DNA of 64,000 bases, taken from NCBI RefSeq assembly GCF_014651955.1, contig NZ_BMXW01000012.1, positions 59,380 through 123,379 on the forward strand, in the 5' to 3' direction. This document shows positions 17,883-26,992 of the stretch, in pieces. The notes under the pieces were generated by a model, which saw only the letters and a program-made list of their open reading frames with translations, was not told where the DNA came from and did no database searches. The translations under genes were made by a program, and so were the position numbers. How positions within the stretch are numbered: the stretch's first letter is position 1; every line of letters starts with the position of its first letter. The DNA comes from Shewanella fodinae (GTDB taxonomy: Bacteria > Pseudomonadota > Gammaproteobacteria > Enterobacterales > Shewanellaceae).

Positions 17883-17912
17883 TGGATGTTTATACGTATA
17901 GACGTCCATAAT
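17883..17912 (+). promoter_or_regulatory. Candidate promoter of the cobalamin operon with three met boxes
   Basis: Three contiguous eight-base units GGATGTTT (17884-17891), ATACGTAT (17892-17899) and AGACGTCC (17900-17907) match the met box AGACGTCT at 5, 6 and 7 of 8 positions; MetJ is known to bind such tandem boxes. They fill the spacer of a possible sigma-70 promoter, TTGGAT at 17883-17888 and CATAAT at 17907-17912 (18-base gap), pointing to the cobC-like gene. MetJ with S-adenosylmethionine would then block the operon. A role on divergent metH is also possible. Confidence 0.65.
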
Positions 17913-17985
17913 AAGGATTACAACGTTCTGCGGCAAGGTGAAAATGTTGCCCTTTAGCCCGGGTAGTTAAATCGAAGGAACCATC

Positions 17986-18648
17986 ATGTCCTGCTACAGA
18001 AAATTGACAGTATATTTGATGCGCCACGGCAACTGCGCCGATGGCGATATTCTAAGAGGCCGTACCGATTCGCCACTGAGCGAACAGGGACAAGAGCAGA
18101 TGTGGAACGCTTGGCGTGAGCTGTGTGATCATCTGCCGGAAGGCAAATTGCTGTTATTAAGTTCACCATTACAGCGTTGCAGCCTATTTGCCGACAGTCT
18201 TGCCAGCGAAATGCCGGAGTTTTTTGAACGTCCGCTACAAACCGCTAACTGGTTGCAGGAACTGAATTTTGGTGAGTGGGACGGTAAATCTATGGTCGCG
18301 CTGCAGGCCGACTATCCTAAAGCCACTGCGGCTTATGCCCTTGACCCCCTTAATCATACGCCGCCTCATGGCGAAACCGTGAATGAACTGTACCAGCGTG
18401 TTAACCGTGGTTGGCAAGATTTGGTAGAAGAACTGCTGAGTAGCCAGCAGGACAATGCCTTGTTGATCACTCATGGCGGGGTAATACGCACTCTTATCAG
18501 CGAAGTGCTTAATCCGGGACAGGCACCATTGAGCGGTGTGTTCAGCAGCCTAGAGTTGCCTTATGGTTCATTGTTGAAAATTGTGGTGGATGCCCATGAA
18601 GTTGATGGCGAATGGCAATGTTTACCAAAACTACACTGGCAATTATAA
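17986..18648 (+). CDS. cobC: Histidine phosphatase, probable alpha-ribazole phosphatase (CobC-like)
   Basis: A 220-residue phosphatase of the phosphoglycerate-mutase-like superfamily, with the phospho-histidine motif LMRHG (His14), SSPLQRC, the acid Glu in LQELNFGEWDG, and second histidine in LLITHGGVIR. CobC removes the 5' phosphate of alpha-ribazole phosphate or adenosylcobalamin phosphate in assembly of the lower nucleotide loop. The general family is certain; the CobC role rests on operon position as first gene of the btuDC-cobTSO cluster. Ribosome site GAAGGAACCATC. The promoter ahead carries met boxes. Confidence 0.85.
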   Translation: MSCYRKLTVYLMRHGNCADGDILRGRTDSPLSEQGQEQMWNAWRELCDHLPEGKLLLLSSPLQRCSLFADSLASEMPEFFERPLQTANWLQELNFGEWDGKSMVALQADYPKATAAYALDPLNHTPPHGETVNELYQRVNRGWQDLVEELLSSQQDNALLITHGGVIRTLISEVLNPGQAPLSGVFSSLELPYGSLLKIVVDAHEVDGEWQCLPKLHWQL

Positions 18649-18660
18649 ACATCACCAGTG

Positions 18661-18689
18661 GTCTGCCGCGCTGATTACTGGCGGCAGAC
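18661..18689 (+). repeat. Inverted repeat between cobC and btuD
   Basis: GTCTGCCGC pairs perfectly with GCGGCAGAC around an 11-base loop. There is no T run, so it may be an RNA stability or processing element or weak attenuator rather than a terminator inside the operon. Confidence 0.5.
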
Positions 18690-18745
18690 TACCATATCCT
18701 GTTAGCCTATTGAGCCTGAGATGATGAAGTTGCTGGAGACGGCCT

Positions 18746-19591
18746 ATGAAGCCGGCACTGAAGGCTGATAATATTTGCTGGTCGGTAGCCGAAAAATCGA
18801 TTCTGTCTGGTGTCAGCTTTAGTTTAACCAAAGGAAAAGTGCTGGGCCTGATAGGCCCTAACGGCGCCGGTAAATCCAGTTTGCTGCGATGTTTGTACCG
18901 CTACATCCGGCCAGATACCGGTCATATCCAGTTGTTTGGTGAAAACATCAACCGCATGCCGCTGCAAGTTTTTGCTCGTCAGGTTGCAGTTGTACTGCAG
19001 GATACTCCGCCTCAGTTAGAGCTAAGTTTACGACAATTGGTGGCAACCGGTCTGACCCCTTATAAAAGACTTTTCGAGCGCGATTCAGCAGAGGATAATA
19101 ATGCTGTTGCCACAGCATTGACTCAGGTGGGCCTGAGCTCGCTGGCGGATGAAGTGTTTCGGCACCTCTCTGGCGGAGAAAAACAGCGGGCGCTGATCGC
19201 CAGAGCTATTGTGCAGAAACCTTTGTTGCTATTGCTTGATGAGCCGACAAATCATCTGGATATCCGTTATCAGATCCAGATCCTTGAGCTGGTGAGAAGC
19301 CTTGGTGTGAGTGTTATCGCTTCAATCCATGACCTCAATCTGGCGGCAGCGATGTGCGATGACTTGCTGTTGTTGCATCAGGGACAAGTGGTAGCAGTGG
19401 GGGAGGCGGCAGCTGTGCTGACAGAACAGCGGCTGAGTGATGTCTTCGGTGTTTGCAGTCGGATCAGTCAGCATCCGCAGACAGGCAAGCCGTTGATCCA
19501 ATATTTTTATGGTTATTCGCCGTTAGTGGCGGATAAAGCTGAAGTTGATGCAGCCCGACGTGATAGCGGAGCGCTTTATGTCGCTAAGTGA
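18746..19591 (+). CDS. btuD: ABC transporter ATP-binding protein, probable vitamin B12 importer BtuD
   Basis: The ATPase subunit of a FecCD-type importer. Walker A GPNGAGKS is at residues 37-44, followed by a Q loop (VVLQD), signature LSGGEKQR, Walker B LLLLLDEP, D loop and switch His in ASIHDLN. At 281 residues it is slightly longer than E. coli BtuD, with about 40 extra residues at the C terminus. Such ATPases serve B12, haem or siderophores; the location with btuC and cobTSO points to corrinoids. The end overlaps the start of the permease gene by 14 bases, so translation is coupled. The periplasmic partner btuF is not adjacent but is found at 37094. Confidence 0.88.
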   Translation: MKPALKADNICWSVAEKSILSGVSFSLTKGKVLGLIGPNGAGKSSLLRCLYRYIRPDTGHIQLFGENINRMPLQVFARQVAVVLQDTPPQLELSLRQLVATGLTPYKRLFERDSAEDNNAVATALTQVGLSSLADEVFRHLSGGEKQRALIARAIVQKPLLLLLDEPTNHLDIRYQIQILELVRSLGVSVIASIHDLNLAAAMCDDLLLLHQGQVVAVGEAAAVLTEQRLSDVFGVCSRISQHPQTGKPLIQYFYGYSPLVADKAEVDAARRDSGALYVAK

Positions 19592-20618
19592 AAGCCCACC
19601 ATTACGCGTGGATAGGCGATTACAGAGCTGCTGGTTAGTGGTGTTGTTAGGGCTGTTGGTGACGCCACTGGCCGCGACCGCTTTTGGTGCTGCCGATAAT
19701 ATCGGGGTACTGGAAGTTGCCCGGGTATTGGGCCACAAAATAGCAGGCATGGGGCAAGTGTCTGCTATCGACCAACGGATTGTGTGGGAGTTGCGATTCC
19801 CGCGTGTGTTGCTGGCGTTTGTTGCTGGCTGTGGGCTAGCGCTATGTGGCTATGTGCTGCAAAGTGTGACCCGGAATCCTTTGGCTGACCCATATCTGTT
19901 TGGCATCAGTGCCGGTGCGTCTTTCGGTGGCGTATTGGCAATGACGCTACTCGGTGGCACTTGGCTGGCGTGGGTATCGTTACCATTAGGGGCATTTGCC
20001 GGTGCCTGTCTGTCAGTATTGTTGGTACTGATAATGGCAGGGAGCCAGGCAGAACGTCAGGTAGAACGCTTGTTGTTATCCGGCGTGGCGGTGTCTTTTA
20101 TGTTCGGTGCCTTTACCAGCCTATTATTGTATTTTTCCACGCCACAGGCGACCGCATCATTGTTGTTCTGGACCTTGGGCAGTTTTGCTCGAGCCGACTG
20201 GAACACCCTGTGGATGCCGGTGGTGGTGGTTTTAGTGGCACTGGTACTGATAGTCGGTTACCGACGACAAATCCTAGCAATGCTGAGCGGCGATGAGACC
20301 GCGCACACCTTGGGGGTTAGGGTGATGCAAATGCGACTGGGAATGTTGTTATTGTGTTCACTGATTACTGCAACACTGGTGGCACAGTGCGGTGGTATAG
20401 GTTTTGTGGGGCTGATGGTGCCCCATCTGCTGCGTTTGCTATTGCCGGGAAGGCATCCAATGATGCTAACGGCACTGGCAGGCGGGTTATTTATGGTGTG
20501 GGTAGATGTGGTAGCGCGCAGCCTGTTACCCACCCAGGAACTACCGGTCGGCATTATTACGTCGGCAATCGGCAGTGTATTTTTTTTGGCTGTTCTGCAT
20601 CAGCGCAGACAGTATTAA
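19578..20618 (+). CDS. btuC: FecCD-family ABC permease, probable vitamin B12 importer BtuC
   Basis: A polytopic inner-membrane permease of about 346 residues with roughly ten hydrophobic helices. Family hallmarks are RFPRVLLAFVAGCGLALCG, the GYVLQSVTRNPLADPYLFGIS segment (here split for length), and GGIGFVGLMVPHLLRLL near the C terminus, which forms the coupling region for the ATPase. The frame opens earlier, at 19545, but AGCGGAGCGCTTT precedes the ATG at 19578. It forms a coupled pair with btuD and carries corrinoid across the inner membrane, judged by context. Confidence 0.87.
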   Translation: MSLSESPPLRVDRRLQSCWLVVLLGLLVTPLAATAFGAADNIGVLEVARVLGHKIAGMGQVSAIDQRIVWELRFPRVLLAFVAGCGLALCGYVLQSVTRNPLADPYLFGISAGASFGGVLAMTLLGGTWLAWVSLPLGAFAGACLSVLLVLIMAGSQAERQVERLLLSGVAVSFMFGAFTSLLLYFSTPQATASLLFWTLGSFARADWNTLWMPVVVVLVALVLIVGYRRQILAMLSGDETAHTLGVRVMQMRLGMLLLCSLITATLVAQCGGIGFVGLMVPHLLRLLLPGRHPMMLTALAGGLFMVWVDVVARSLLPTQELPVGIITSAIGSVFFLAVLHQRRQY

Positions 20619-20640
20619 CCTAGATTAAGGTCAAGCTATT

Positions 20641-21696
20641 ATGTATTCGGTAACTCCCGTCAATCACGCATTTGATGATGCCATCAAATCGCGGATACAC
20701 CATAAAACCAAGTTACGTGGTTCGCTCGGCAAGCTGGAAGAAGTCGCCTTGAAGCTGGCACGTATCCAGTTTAAATCTCCTGAAGATAAACTTGCTATCA
20801 AGAAGCCGGTGATGCTGGTCTTTGCCGCTGATCATGGCGTAGCCGATTTCGGCGTATCAGTGGGTGACAGCGAACTCACTTCCGAAATGATTGAGAATTT
20901 TGTCAAAGGCGGTGCGGCAATTAACGTATTTTGCCGCCAGAATGGCTTGGAACTGGAAGTGATTGACTGTGGTACCCGACATCAGTTGGCATTACCCCAG
21001 GTCGTAAATCAGCGTCTAGGTGATGCCACTAAACCAATACATCAAGAAGAAGCCATGTCTATTGAAACCGTTTTTGAAGGTTTCAGAATGGCGAAAGAAC
21101 TGGTGAAGCGCCATATCTATAACGGCAGCAATATGTTGGCAGTTGGGGAAATCGGCATTGGTAACACTACCTCGGCTTCCGCCGTCATGGCTGCACTCAC
21201 CGGTATTCCGGTCGCAGAATGTACTGGCCGCGGCTCAGGTATTGATGAAGAAGCGCTGAAACGCAAACGTATGATAGTGGAGCGTGCTTTGCAGCTACAC
21301 TATGCCAATCTAACAGATCCTGTGCGGGTATTGGCTTGTCTCGGTGGCTATGAAATTGTGCAGATGACCGGTGCCATGCTAGCCGCTGCGGAGTTTGGCG
21401 TGCCTGTCGTGGTCGACGGATTTACCTCATCGGTAGCTGCATTGGCGGCGGTAAAATTGGCTCCAGGTGTCCGTGAATATCTGATTTTTGCACATCAGTC
21501 GGCGGTCTATGGCCATAAGCAATTGTTGGCACGGCTAGATGCGCATCCTATGCTGCATCTGAATTTACGTCTGGGTGAAGGCTCCGGTGCTGCGCTGGCG
21601 ATGCCACTGCTGCACTCTGCGGTGAACTTCTACAATGAAATGGCGGCTGTAGATGGTGTTGATGCCAGTAACAGCAACGGAACGGGAGCAAATTAA
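20641..21696 (+). CDS. cobT: Nicotinate-nucleotide--dimethylbenzimidazole phosphoribosyltransferase
   Basis: CobT makes alpha-ribazole 5'-phosphate from nicotinate mononucleotide and a lower-ligand base, activating the base for cobalamin assembly. The 351-residue protein is full length. It shows FAADHGVADFGVS near the N terminus, the glycine-rich MLAVGEIGIGNTTSASAV segment, and the catalytic Glu313 in LGEGSGAALA. The stop overlaps the cobS start as TAATG. Together with cobS and the CobC-like phosphatase it supplies the nucleotide-loop branch. Confidence 0.96.
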   Translation: MYSVTPVNHAFDDAIKSRIHHKTKLRGSLGKLEEVALKLARIQFKSPEDKLAIKKPVMLVFAADHGVADFGVSVGDSELTSEMIENFVKGGAAINVFCRQNGLELEVIDCGTRHQLALPQVVNQRLGDATKPIHQEEAMSIETVFEGFRMAKELVKRHIYNGSNMLAVGEIGIGNTTSASAVMAALTGIPVAECTGRGSGIDEEALKRKRMIVERALQLHYANLTDPVRVLACLGGYEIVQMTGAMLAAAEFGVPVVVDGFTSSVAALAAVKLAPGVREYLIFAHQSAVYGHKQLLARLDAHPMLHLNLRLGEGSGAALAMPLLHSAVNFYNEMAAVDGVDASNSNGTGAN

Positions 21697-22487
21697 TGGG
21701 TAAATGGGCTTTCTGGCTGGAGCAGCTACGGCTGTTTGTCATTGCCGTTGGCTTTTTTACCCGTATTCCGTTATTGCGACGCACCAGTCCTGACAACGAT
21801 ACCATCAATCGCGCCAGCCGTTATTATGGGTTGGTCGGAACCTTGGTGGGCGGTTTGTCAGCGCTGGTGTTGTGGCTGTTGTCGCTCTACCTGCCATTGT
21901 CGGTTGCAATAGTGTTGTCGATGATCACCAGCGTCTGGCTGACCGGTGGTTTTGACGAGCACGGGCTGGCCGTCACCGCAGACAGTTTTGGTGCTGGCGA
22001 TTCTGCCGGACAGAAACTGCAAATGATGAAAGAACGGCGGCTTGGCAGTTATGGCGTGTTAGCATTGGTGTTGGTATTGCTGCTCAAGTTTGAGCTGTTA
22101 ATGGAGTTGGCGTTATATGATCCGACACTGACGGCATTGGCGCTGGTGTTGGGACACACGCTCAGTCGAGTCACTGCCGCCAGCCTTATTTTTGGTGAAA
22201 CCTGCGTCCATGAAGAGGGGCTGAACCGCCATCCGGTGCAACGCCAAAGCATTAATGAATTGAGCTTTCTGCTGGTTACCGGGTTAATTGTGATGCTGTT
22301 GTTTTCCCGCGGGCAGCTCATTCCTCTAGTGGTGGGGCTGCTACTGTTGCGTTTTATTCTGGCGCGTTGGTTCCGCCATCAGATTGATGGGTATACCGGT
22401 GATACGCTCGGTGCCGGACAGCAACTGGCCGAAGTATTGGTTTACATAATTGTGTTAGCTGGCTGGAATGCTGCCACCCGTAGTTAA
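21696..22487 (+). CDS. cobS: Adenosylcobinamide-GDP ribazoletransferase (cobalamin synthase)
   Basis: A 263-residue integral membrane enzyme that joins adenosylcobinamide-GDP with alpha-ribazole (phosphate). It has an N-terminal segment FFTRIPL, characteristic of the family, then several hydrophobic helices, the acidic metal-binding motif GGFDEHGLAVTADSFG, and GAGDSAGQKLQMMKERRLGSYG (quoted region about residues 103-118). Its start overlaps the cobT stop by one base. Its GDP-activated substrate requires CobU/CobP, which is not encoded in this operon or elsewhere in the window. Confidence 0.95.
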   Translation: MGKWAFWLEQLRLFVIAVGFFTRIPLLRRTSPDNDTINRASRYYGLVGTLVGGLSALVLWLLSLYLPLSVAIVLSMITSVWLTGGFDEHGLAVTADSFGAGDSAGQKLQMMKERRLGSYGVLALVLVLLLKFELLMELALYDPTLTALALVLGHTLSRVTAASLIFGETCVHEEGLNRHPVQRQSINELSFLLVTGLIVMLLFSRGQLIPLVVGLLLLRFILARWFRHQIDGYTGDTLGAGQQLAEVLVYIIVLAGWNAATRS

Positions 22488-22508
22488 TTTGTTTTCCAGG
22501 ATAATATT

Positions 22509-23114
22509 GTGACGGACAATCATGATGACAATGCCCGCCACCAAGCGCGGCAGCAAAAATTGAAGCAAGCGGTCGATGCACGAGTCGCTGCTGCTACCGA
22601 TGAAAAGGGGATCTTGCTGGTGCTGACCGGCAATGGTAAGGGCAAGTCCACATCAGGTTTTGGTACGGTGGCGCGGGCGGTTGGCCACGGTAAAAATGCC
22701 GCAGTTGTGCAGTTTATTAAAGGTAACTGGGCATGTGGCGAGCGTAAGTTACTGGAAAATGCCGGTGTACGCTTTGAAGTGATGGCAACTGGATTTACCT
22801 GGGATACCCAAAATCGTGCCAATGACACTCTAGCGGCAGAAAAGGCGTGGGCGGTAGCCGAACGGTGGTTACAAGACCCCGCAATTGATGTATTGCTGTT
22901 AGATGAACTGACCTACATGCTGAGCTTCCACTATCTGGATCTGCAACGGGTGTTGCTGGCGCTGAAAAATCGCCCGCCGTTGCAACATGTGATCGTCACC
23001 GGCCGTAATTGCCATCGGCAGTTACTGGAGCTGGCTGATACGATCAGTGAAATCCAGAATGTCAGACATGCCTTTGATCATGGTGTTAAGGCGCAGGCGG
23101 GGTTTGACTACTGA
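22509..23114 (+). CDS. cobO: Cob(I)yrinic acid a,c-diamide adenosyltransferase (CobO/BtuR type)
   Basis: The 201-residue enzyme attaches the 5'-deoxyadenosyl group from ATP to cob(I)alamin or cobinamide. Its P-loop GNGKGKST lies at residues 41-48, VVQFIKGNWACGER follows, and LLLDELTYML is the Walker B-like strand. It starts at a GTG 21 bases after cobS and appears to be the last gene of the operon. In a salvage organism this enzyme adenosylates imported corrinoids. Confidence 0.95.
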   Translation: MTDNHDDNARHQARQQKLKQAVDARVAAATDEKGILLVLTGNGKGKSTSGFGTVARAVGHGKNAAVVQFIKGNWACGERKLLENAGVRFEVMATGFTWDTQNRANDTLAAEKAWAVAERWLQDPAIDVLLLDELTYMLSFHYLDLQRVLLALKNRPPLQHVIVTGRNCHRQLLELADTISEIQNVRHAFDHGVKAQAGFDY

Positions 23115-23299
23115 AAGTTGCACGACTGCTACCGAGTATTCCACGAGCTGTTATGCCTTACCTCTCAAGCGGTCAGCGAATTGCTGCTGATAATTGAATA
23201 CTCAATAACACCGGAACACATCGTCCTGTTCCCAGCGAGATTCATACTCATCGTCAGCGGTGGTGGTTGGCGTTGAATAACGCTCGAATGCGTTTTTTT

Positions 23300-23322
23300 A
23301 AAGGATGGCAATGCCATCCTTT
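23300..23322. terminator. Hairpin between convergent cobO and glutathione peroxidase genes
   Basis: AAAGGATGGC pairs perfectly with GCCATCCTTT around a three-base loop. It lies between convergent operons and probably serves as a terminator, although the T run (TTTTTTT) lies on the 5' side of the plus-strand stem. Confidence 0.5.
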
Positions 23323-23331
23323 GTGACTCAC

Positions 23332-23874
23332 TTAGGCAAGCGCTTTATTAAGTGCTGTTAGAAATACCTCAGAAGTAACGGTCACATCCGGTGCAAAACG
23401 CGCCAGCACTGTGCCATCTTTGCCAACAAGAAATTTCTCGAAATTCCATAAAATATCCTCATCGTGTTTTGGTGCCTGGCCCAGTTCGATAAGTTTGGCT
23501 TTGAGTTTGCCATCTGCGGCAGCTATCGCCTCAGGCTGTGACAGAACTAATGCTTTGTACAAGGGATGGCGGTGCTCACCATTGACGTCAATTTTGGCGA
23601 ACATTGGGAAAGTCACGCCGTAGTTCATACTGCAGAATTGTTGGATTTCCGCTTCATCGCCAGGTTCCTGACCTAGAAATTGATTGCAGGGAAAACCGAG
23701 GATTTCTAATCCATCAGCAGCTTTTGCTTTGTAGAGCGCTTCCAGGTGTTCGTACTGGCCAGTCAAGCCACACTTAGAGGCAGTGTTGACAATCAGCAGT
23801 ACTTTGCCGTGAAAGTCAGCTAGCAGTTGATTGTCTCCAGTAATGGTTTTGACTTGGATGTCATAAATACTCAT
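23332..23874 (-). CDS. Glutathione peroxidase (cysteine type)
   Basis: A 180-residue thiol peroxidase that reduces hydrogen peroxide and organic hydroperoxides. The catalytic residue is Cys35 in NTASKCGLT, in place of selenocysteine; Gln and Trp of the catalytic set are in GFPCNQFLGQEPG (preceded by the usual LG) and DILWNFEKF. A second Cys in GFPCNQF could resolve the sulfenic acid. Similar proteins are called BtuE or BsaA; E. coli BtuE lies in the btu operon, and here too the gene is next to cobalamin genes, but on the opposite strand with its own promoter. Confidence 0.93.
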   Translation of the reverse strand: MSIYDIQVKTITGDNQLLADFHGKVLLIVNTASKCGLTGQYEHLEALYKAKAADGLEILGFPCNQFLGQEPGDEAEIQQFCSMNYGVTFPMFAKIDVNGEHRHPLYKALVLSQPEAIAAADGKLKAKLIELGQAPKHDEDILWNFEKFLVGKDGTVLARFAPDVTVTSEVFLTALNKALA

Positions 23875-23894
23875 GATACTTCCCTTTGTTGATA

Positions 23895-23910
23895 TTTGAT
23901 CAAGATCACA
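23895..23910. promoter_or_regulatory. CRP-like site between glutathione peroxidase and cidA-like gene
   Basis: TTTGATCAAGATCACA matches the 16-base CRP core at 14 positions. It is only 21 bases upstream of the peroxidase start and 177 bases from the cidA-like gene. A perfect 12-base palindrome TTGTTGCAACAA at 23954-23965 lies between it and cidA and might be a separate regulator site. Confidence 0.4.
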
Positions 23911-24086
23911 CTGCCTCAGTTGATTGTCATCTGCAAGTCCGGATTGCTATTGTTTGTTGCAACAATCATCAACCGTTGCTTTCAGGCCGTCAGAGATGCT
24001 CAATGCTATCTTCGCAGATGCTGATAAACAGGGTAGTCTTGAGCCTTACCGCAATACGTTGCGGATGTTAGTCACCGGAGGACAAA

Positions 24087-24452
24087 TTGCCTGTTAATGG
24101 TTTAACTTGGCTGGTAGTACTGCAATTATTAGGCGCCTTGTTGCAGCAATGGTTGTTGCCAACTTTGCCCGGCCCAATCATTGGGTTGCTGTTACTGTTT
24201 ATCTGGCTGCTATTTTATGGGCGCTTGCCTAAGTCGTTAGAAGCCGCTGCGTCACCGTTATTGCAGTATCTGCCGTTGCTGCTGGTGGTGCCCTGCGTTG
24301 GGCTGATGAATAACTTAGACACACTGCAGTCTCAATGGCTGGTGATTGCCGGGTCACTCTTTGGCGCTATGCTGATCACCATCCCTCTCAGTGGTTGGTT
24401 GATGCAGTGGTTAATTCGCCGTCAGCAGCAAAAAAGAGGTCGTCATGATTGA
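24087..24452 (+). CDS. CidA/LrgA family membrane protein
   Basis: A 121-residue protein with four predicted transmembrane helices, holin-like in topology. The LPGPIIGLLLLF segment and LLVVPCVGLMNN match the CidA/LrgA family. Members act with the LrgB partner in murein hydrolase control, or in pyruvate and small-acid transport in other bacteria. It starts at TTG with GGAGGACAAA before it, and ends 8 bases into the lrgB-type gene, so the two are coupled. The upstream region holds a palindrome suited to a LysR-type regulator, but no such gene is adjacent. Confidence 0.88.
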   Translation: MPVNGLTWLVVLQLLGALLQQWLLPTLPGPIIGLLLLFIWLLFYGRLPKSLEAAASPLLQYLPLLLVVPCVGLMNNLDTLQSQWLVIAGSLFGAMLITIPLSGWLMQWLIRRQQQKRGRHD

Positions 24453-25149
24453 GTCGTTGCTGGCGAGTCTGCAAGCATTAAAATCTACGCCAGAATTTGC
24501 GGTCGGCTTGACGTTGGTCGCCTTTCAAGTGGCACTACTGTTTTATCGCAAAAGCAAAATTGTGCTGTTACAGCCAGTCATTGTGGCGGTCACTATGGTG
24601 ATTACGGTGTTGCTATTGTTGGATGTTCCCTATAGCGACTATCAGGTGGCGGCGGAGCCGGTGGCATTTCTCATCGGTCCGGCAACGATAGCATTGGCGG
24701 TGCCGTTATACAGCCAACTGCGGCGTATCCGCCAGTTGTTTGGCCCGATCCTGATAACTTTGCTCTGTGGCGGCAGTCTGACGGTCATCCTCAGTGTGCT
24801 GTTTTGCTGGCTGCTAGGCGGGTCTGAGATGTTGCAGATGAGTTTGGCACCGCGCTCGGTCACGATGCCGATAGCCATTCTGGTATCAGACAGTCTCGGT
24901 GGCAGCATGTCGTTGACGGCAGCATTTGTCATGATCACCGGTGTTTTTGGGGCCGCCTTGGCGCCCTGGTTGTTGAAACTTGCACGGGTGACAGAACCTG
25001 CTGCACGAGGTCTGAGTTATGGTATTAATGCCCATGCCATAGGAACCGTCAGAGCATTGGAAGAAAGCGAAGAATGTGGTGCGTTTTCCGCGCTGGGGAT
25101 GAGCTTGTTTGGCGTGTCGTTGGCGCTATTGCTGCCTTTGCTGCTGTAG
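24445..25149 (+). CDS. LrgB/CidB family membrane protein
   Basis: A 234-residue protein with seven or eight hydrophobic helices. The family-typical segments are FLIGPATIALAVPLY, LAPRSVTMPIAI and GINAHAIGTVRALEESEE close to the C terminus. It overlaps the cidA-like gene by 8 bases and completes the pair, as in the E. coli YohJK system. YohK/LrgB proteins are thought to export or import small metabolites or modulate autolysis; which applies here is not visible. Confidence 0.92.
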   Translation: MIESLLASLQALKSTPEFAVGLTLVAFQVALLFYRKSKIVLLQPVIVAVTMVITVLLLLDVPYSDYQVAAEPVAFLIGPATIALAVPLYSQLRRIRQLFGPILITLLCGGSLTVILSVLFCWLLGGSEMLQMSLAPRSVTMPIAILVSDSLGGSMSLTAAFVMITGVFGAALAPWLLKLARVTEPAARGLSYGINAHAIGTVRALEESEECGAFSALGMSLFGVSLALLLPLLL

Positions 25150-25181
25150 TTGTTCACAAAGGCAGCGCACCCAATTAGCTA

Positions 25182-26837
25182 TTACACATGAAAGTGCTGC
25201 ATTTGCTGGCTGAGTCGTTGTGATGATTCATAGACTTCACTACTGGCGGTCGAGGTGTTACGGGCATTAGCCAGCACGTTATGGGAATGCTCGCTGATGT
25301 TTTCCATATTGCGGTTGATGTGGTCAATAACGGTACTTTGTTGTTCGGTTGCGGCGGCAATCTGGATAGAAATTCCTAACATGTCGTCTAACAATACCAC
25401 GACCTGATCTAGGGCGTTGCCTGCCGCTGACGCTTTGTCAGCGGTGCTATTAACCCGTTCAGAACTGAGGTTTATCACCTCCACGGCATGTTTCACACCC
25501 TGGTTCAGCCGATCGATCATCCCCTGAATATTCTGGGTAGATTCTTGGGTTTTCATCGCTAGTGCCCGGACTTCATCCGCAACCACGGCAAAGCCTCGAC
25601 CAGAATCTCCGGCGCGAGCGGCTTCAATAGCAGCGTTTAGCGCCAATAGGTTGGTCTGATCTGCAATGCCACCAATGACATCCAGTACCGAAATAATATT
25701 TTTGCTTTCCTGCTCAAGTTGTTTGATGGTGCTAATGGCATTGTTCATGTCTTCGACCAAACTGGAGACCTGTTCGATGGTGCCGGTGATCTGCTGGTGC
25801 GAATGTTCCATCTCCTGCTGGGCGTTATGGGCTTTATCTGAAGACTGCTGGGTTTGATGAGTGATTTCTTTTACGGCGCTATTCATCTGCGACACGGCAC
25901 TGACTGCATCTTCGATATGACGAAACTGTTCGGTAGCACTGCTACCGGTGGACGATGAGGCATCAACCAGTGCCGTCGTATGCGCATGGATACGGCCAGT
26001 TTCTTCGTTTACCTGACGGATTAACTGTTGCAGATAGTGAATAAAGCCGTTGATGGCATTGGTCAATTTGCCTAATTCATTATCTCCCATCGAGGGTAAA
26101 CGTAATGTCAGATCGCCACCGGACTGGCTCAGTTGGCTCATTTTAGTGGTGACGTCATTAATAGTGTCGCTGATGGTTTTAGGAATAATCAGCGTAAACA
26201 GTACGCCAAAGATAATTGCCAGACAGGCAATCCCGAGAACGGTGTATAGCTGTCGCGCTTCCTGTTGCAATGTGGTCTCGGAGATCCGCTGGCGCTGCTC
26301 GGTCAACTCCTCCTCAAATTTGTCGTAAAAGCTGCGCAGAGTACTGAATAACTGCTCGTGTGGGCCAACTAACAACTGGTATGCCTGGTCGTAATTCTGT
26401 TGCTCCACGGCTTGCATTATCTGCTCGGTGATGGCTTTCCATTCGCTATAAGCCCGCTCAAAGTCGGCATCCCGTTCTGGATAGAGCTTCACGCCTTCAA
26501 TGGACGCCTTGGCTCGCGACTGCAGCATGCGATCATAAGCTTGTTGCCGGTTTTCCACTATGGCATCACGACTCTTTTTAATAATGGCATTATCGAGCTT
26601 TTGCTGGGCTTGGGTGTTGTAATCACGTAATGCCACCTCTGCCTGATACAGGTCGCGATCAGCATTTAGCACCAACTCAGAAGCTGGCGCTAAATGGTCT
26701 GTCAGCATACGGATTTTAAGCACTAATTGTGTGCTGTTATACCAACCAATGACCGCCAGCAGCAGTATCAGCAAGGTCAGCAACATAATTGGCGTTGCTA
26801 TCTGTACCCGAATAGGTAAGTGTTTGAAAAATTTCAT
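25182..26837 (-). CDS. Methyl-accepting chemotaxis protein, four-helix-bundle sensor
   Basis: A 551-residue chemoreceptor. Helix 1 is at about 12-32; the periplasmic region of about 160 residues is all-helical with a 4HB-type character and no Cache motif; helix 2 is at about 199-218. A HAMP domain follows, then methylation helices and the hairpin tip [20 protein letters not shown]. The ligand is unknown. It converges with the lrgB-type gene and is divergent from the ABC export operon, with only 203 bases between. It is the shortest of the four chemoreceptors in the window. Confidence 0.92.
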   Translation of the reverse strand: MKFFKHLPIRVQIATPIMLLTLLILLLAVIGWYNSTQLVLKIRMLTDHLAPASELVLNADRDLYQAEVALRDYNTQAQQKLDNAIIKKSRDAIVENRQQAYDRMLQSRAKASIEGVKLYPERDADFERAYSEWKAITEQIMQAVEQQNYDQAYQLLVGPHEQLFSTLRSFYDKFEEELTEQRQRISETTLQQEARQLYTVLGIACLAIIFGVLFTLIIPKTISDTINDVTTKMSQLSQSGGDLTLRLPSMGDNELGKLTNAINGFIHYLQQLIRQVNEETGRIHAHTTALVDASSSTGSSATEQFRHIEDAVSAVSQMNSAVKEITHQTQQSSDKAHNAQQEMEHSHQQITGTIEQVSSLVEDMNNAISTIKQLEQESKNIISVLDVIGGIADQTNLLALNAAIEAARAGDSGRGFAVVADEVRALAMKTQESTQNIQGMIDRLNQGVKHAVEVINLSSERVNSTADKASAAGNALDQVVVLLDDMLGISIQIAAATEQQSTVIDHINRNMENISEHSHNVLANARNTSTASSEVYESSQRLSQQMQHFHV

Positions 26838-26992
26838 TATGAGATTCCCCTTTCAAAAGCACCTGTATCTGCTGCTTTTAAGCATAGACTAGAAATCTGA
26901 CTTTAAAATGGCGCGGACGCCGGGCGGACGGTGGACACCTAAAACGGACACTTTATATAAATTAAAACAATATAAAACAATATGTTAAATGT

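Noticed and set aside
17740..17985. Cobalamin riboswitch expected before the cob operon
   Set aside because: No segment resembling the B12 box core was found; met boxes and an ordinary promoter explain the region better.
23891..23909. TTGATATTTGATCAA considered as an FNR site
   Set aside because: The half-sites are five bases apart rather than four; the overlapping CRP-like match is better.
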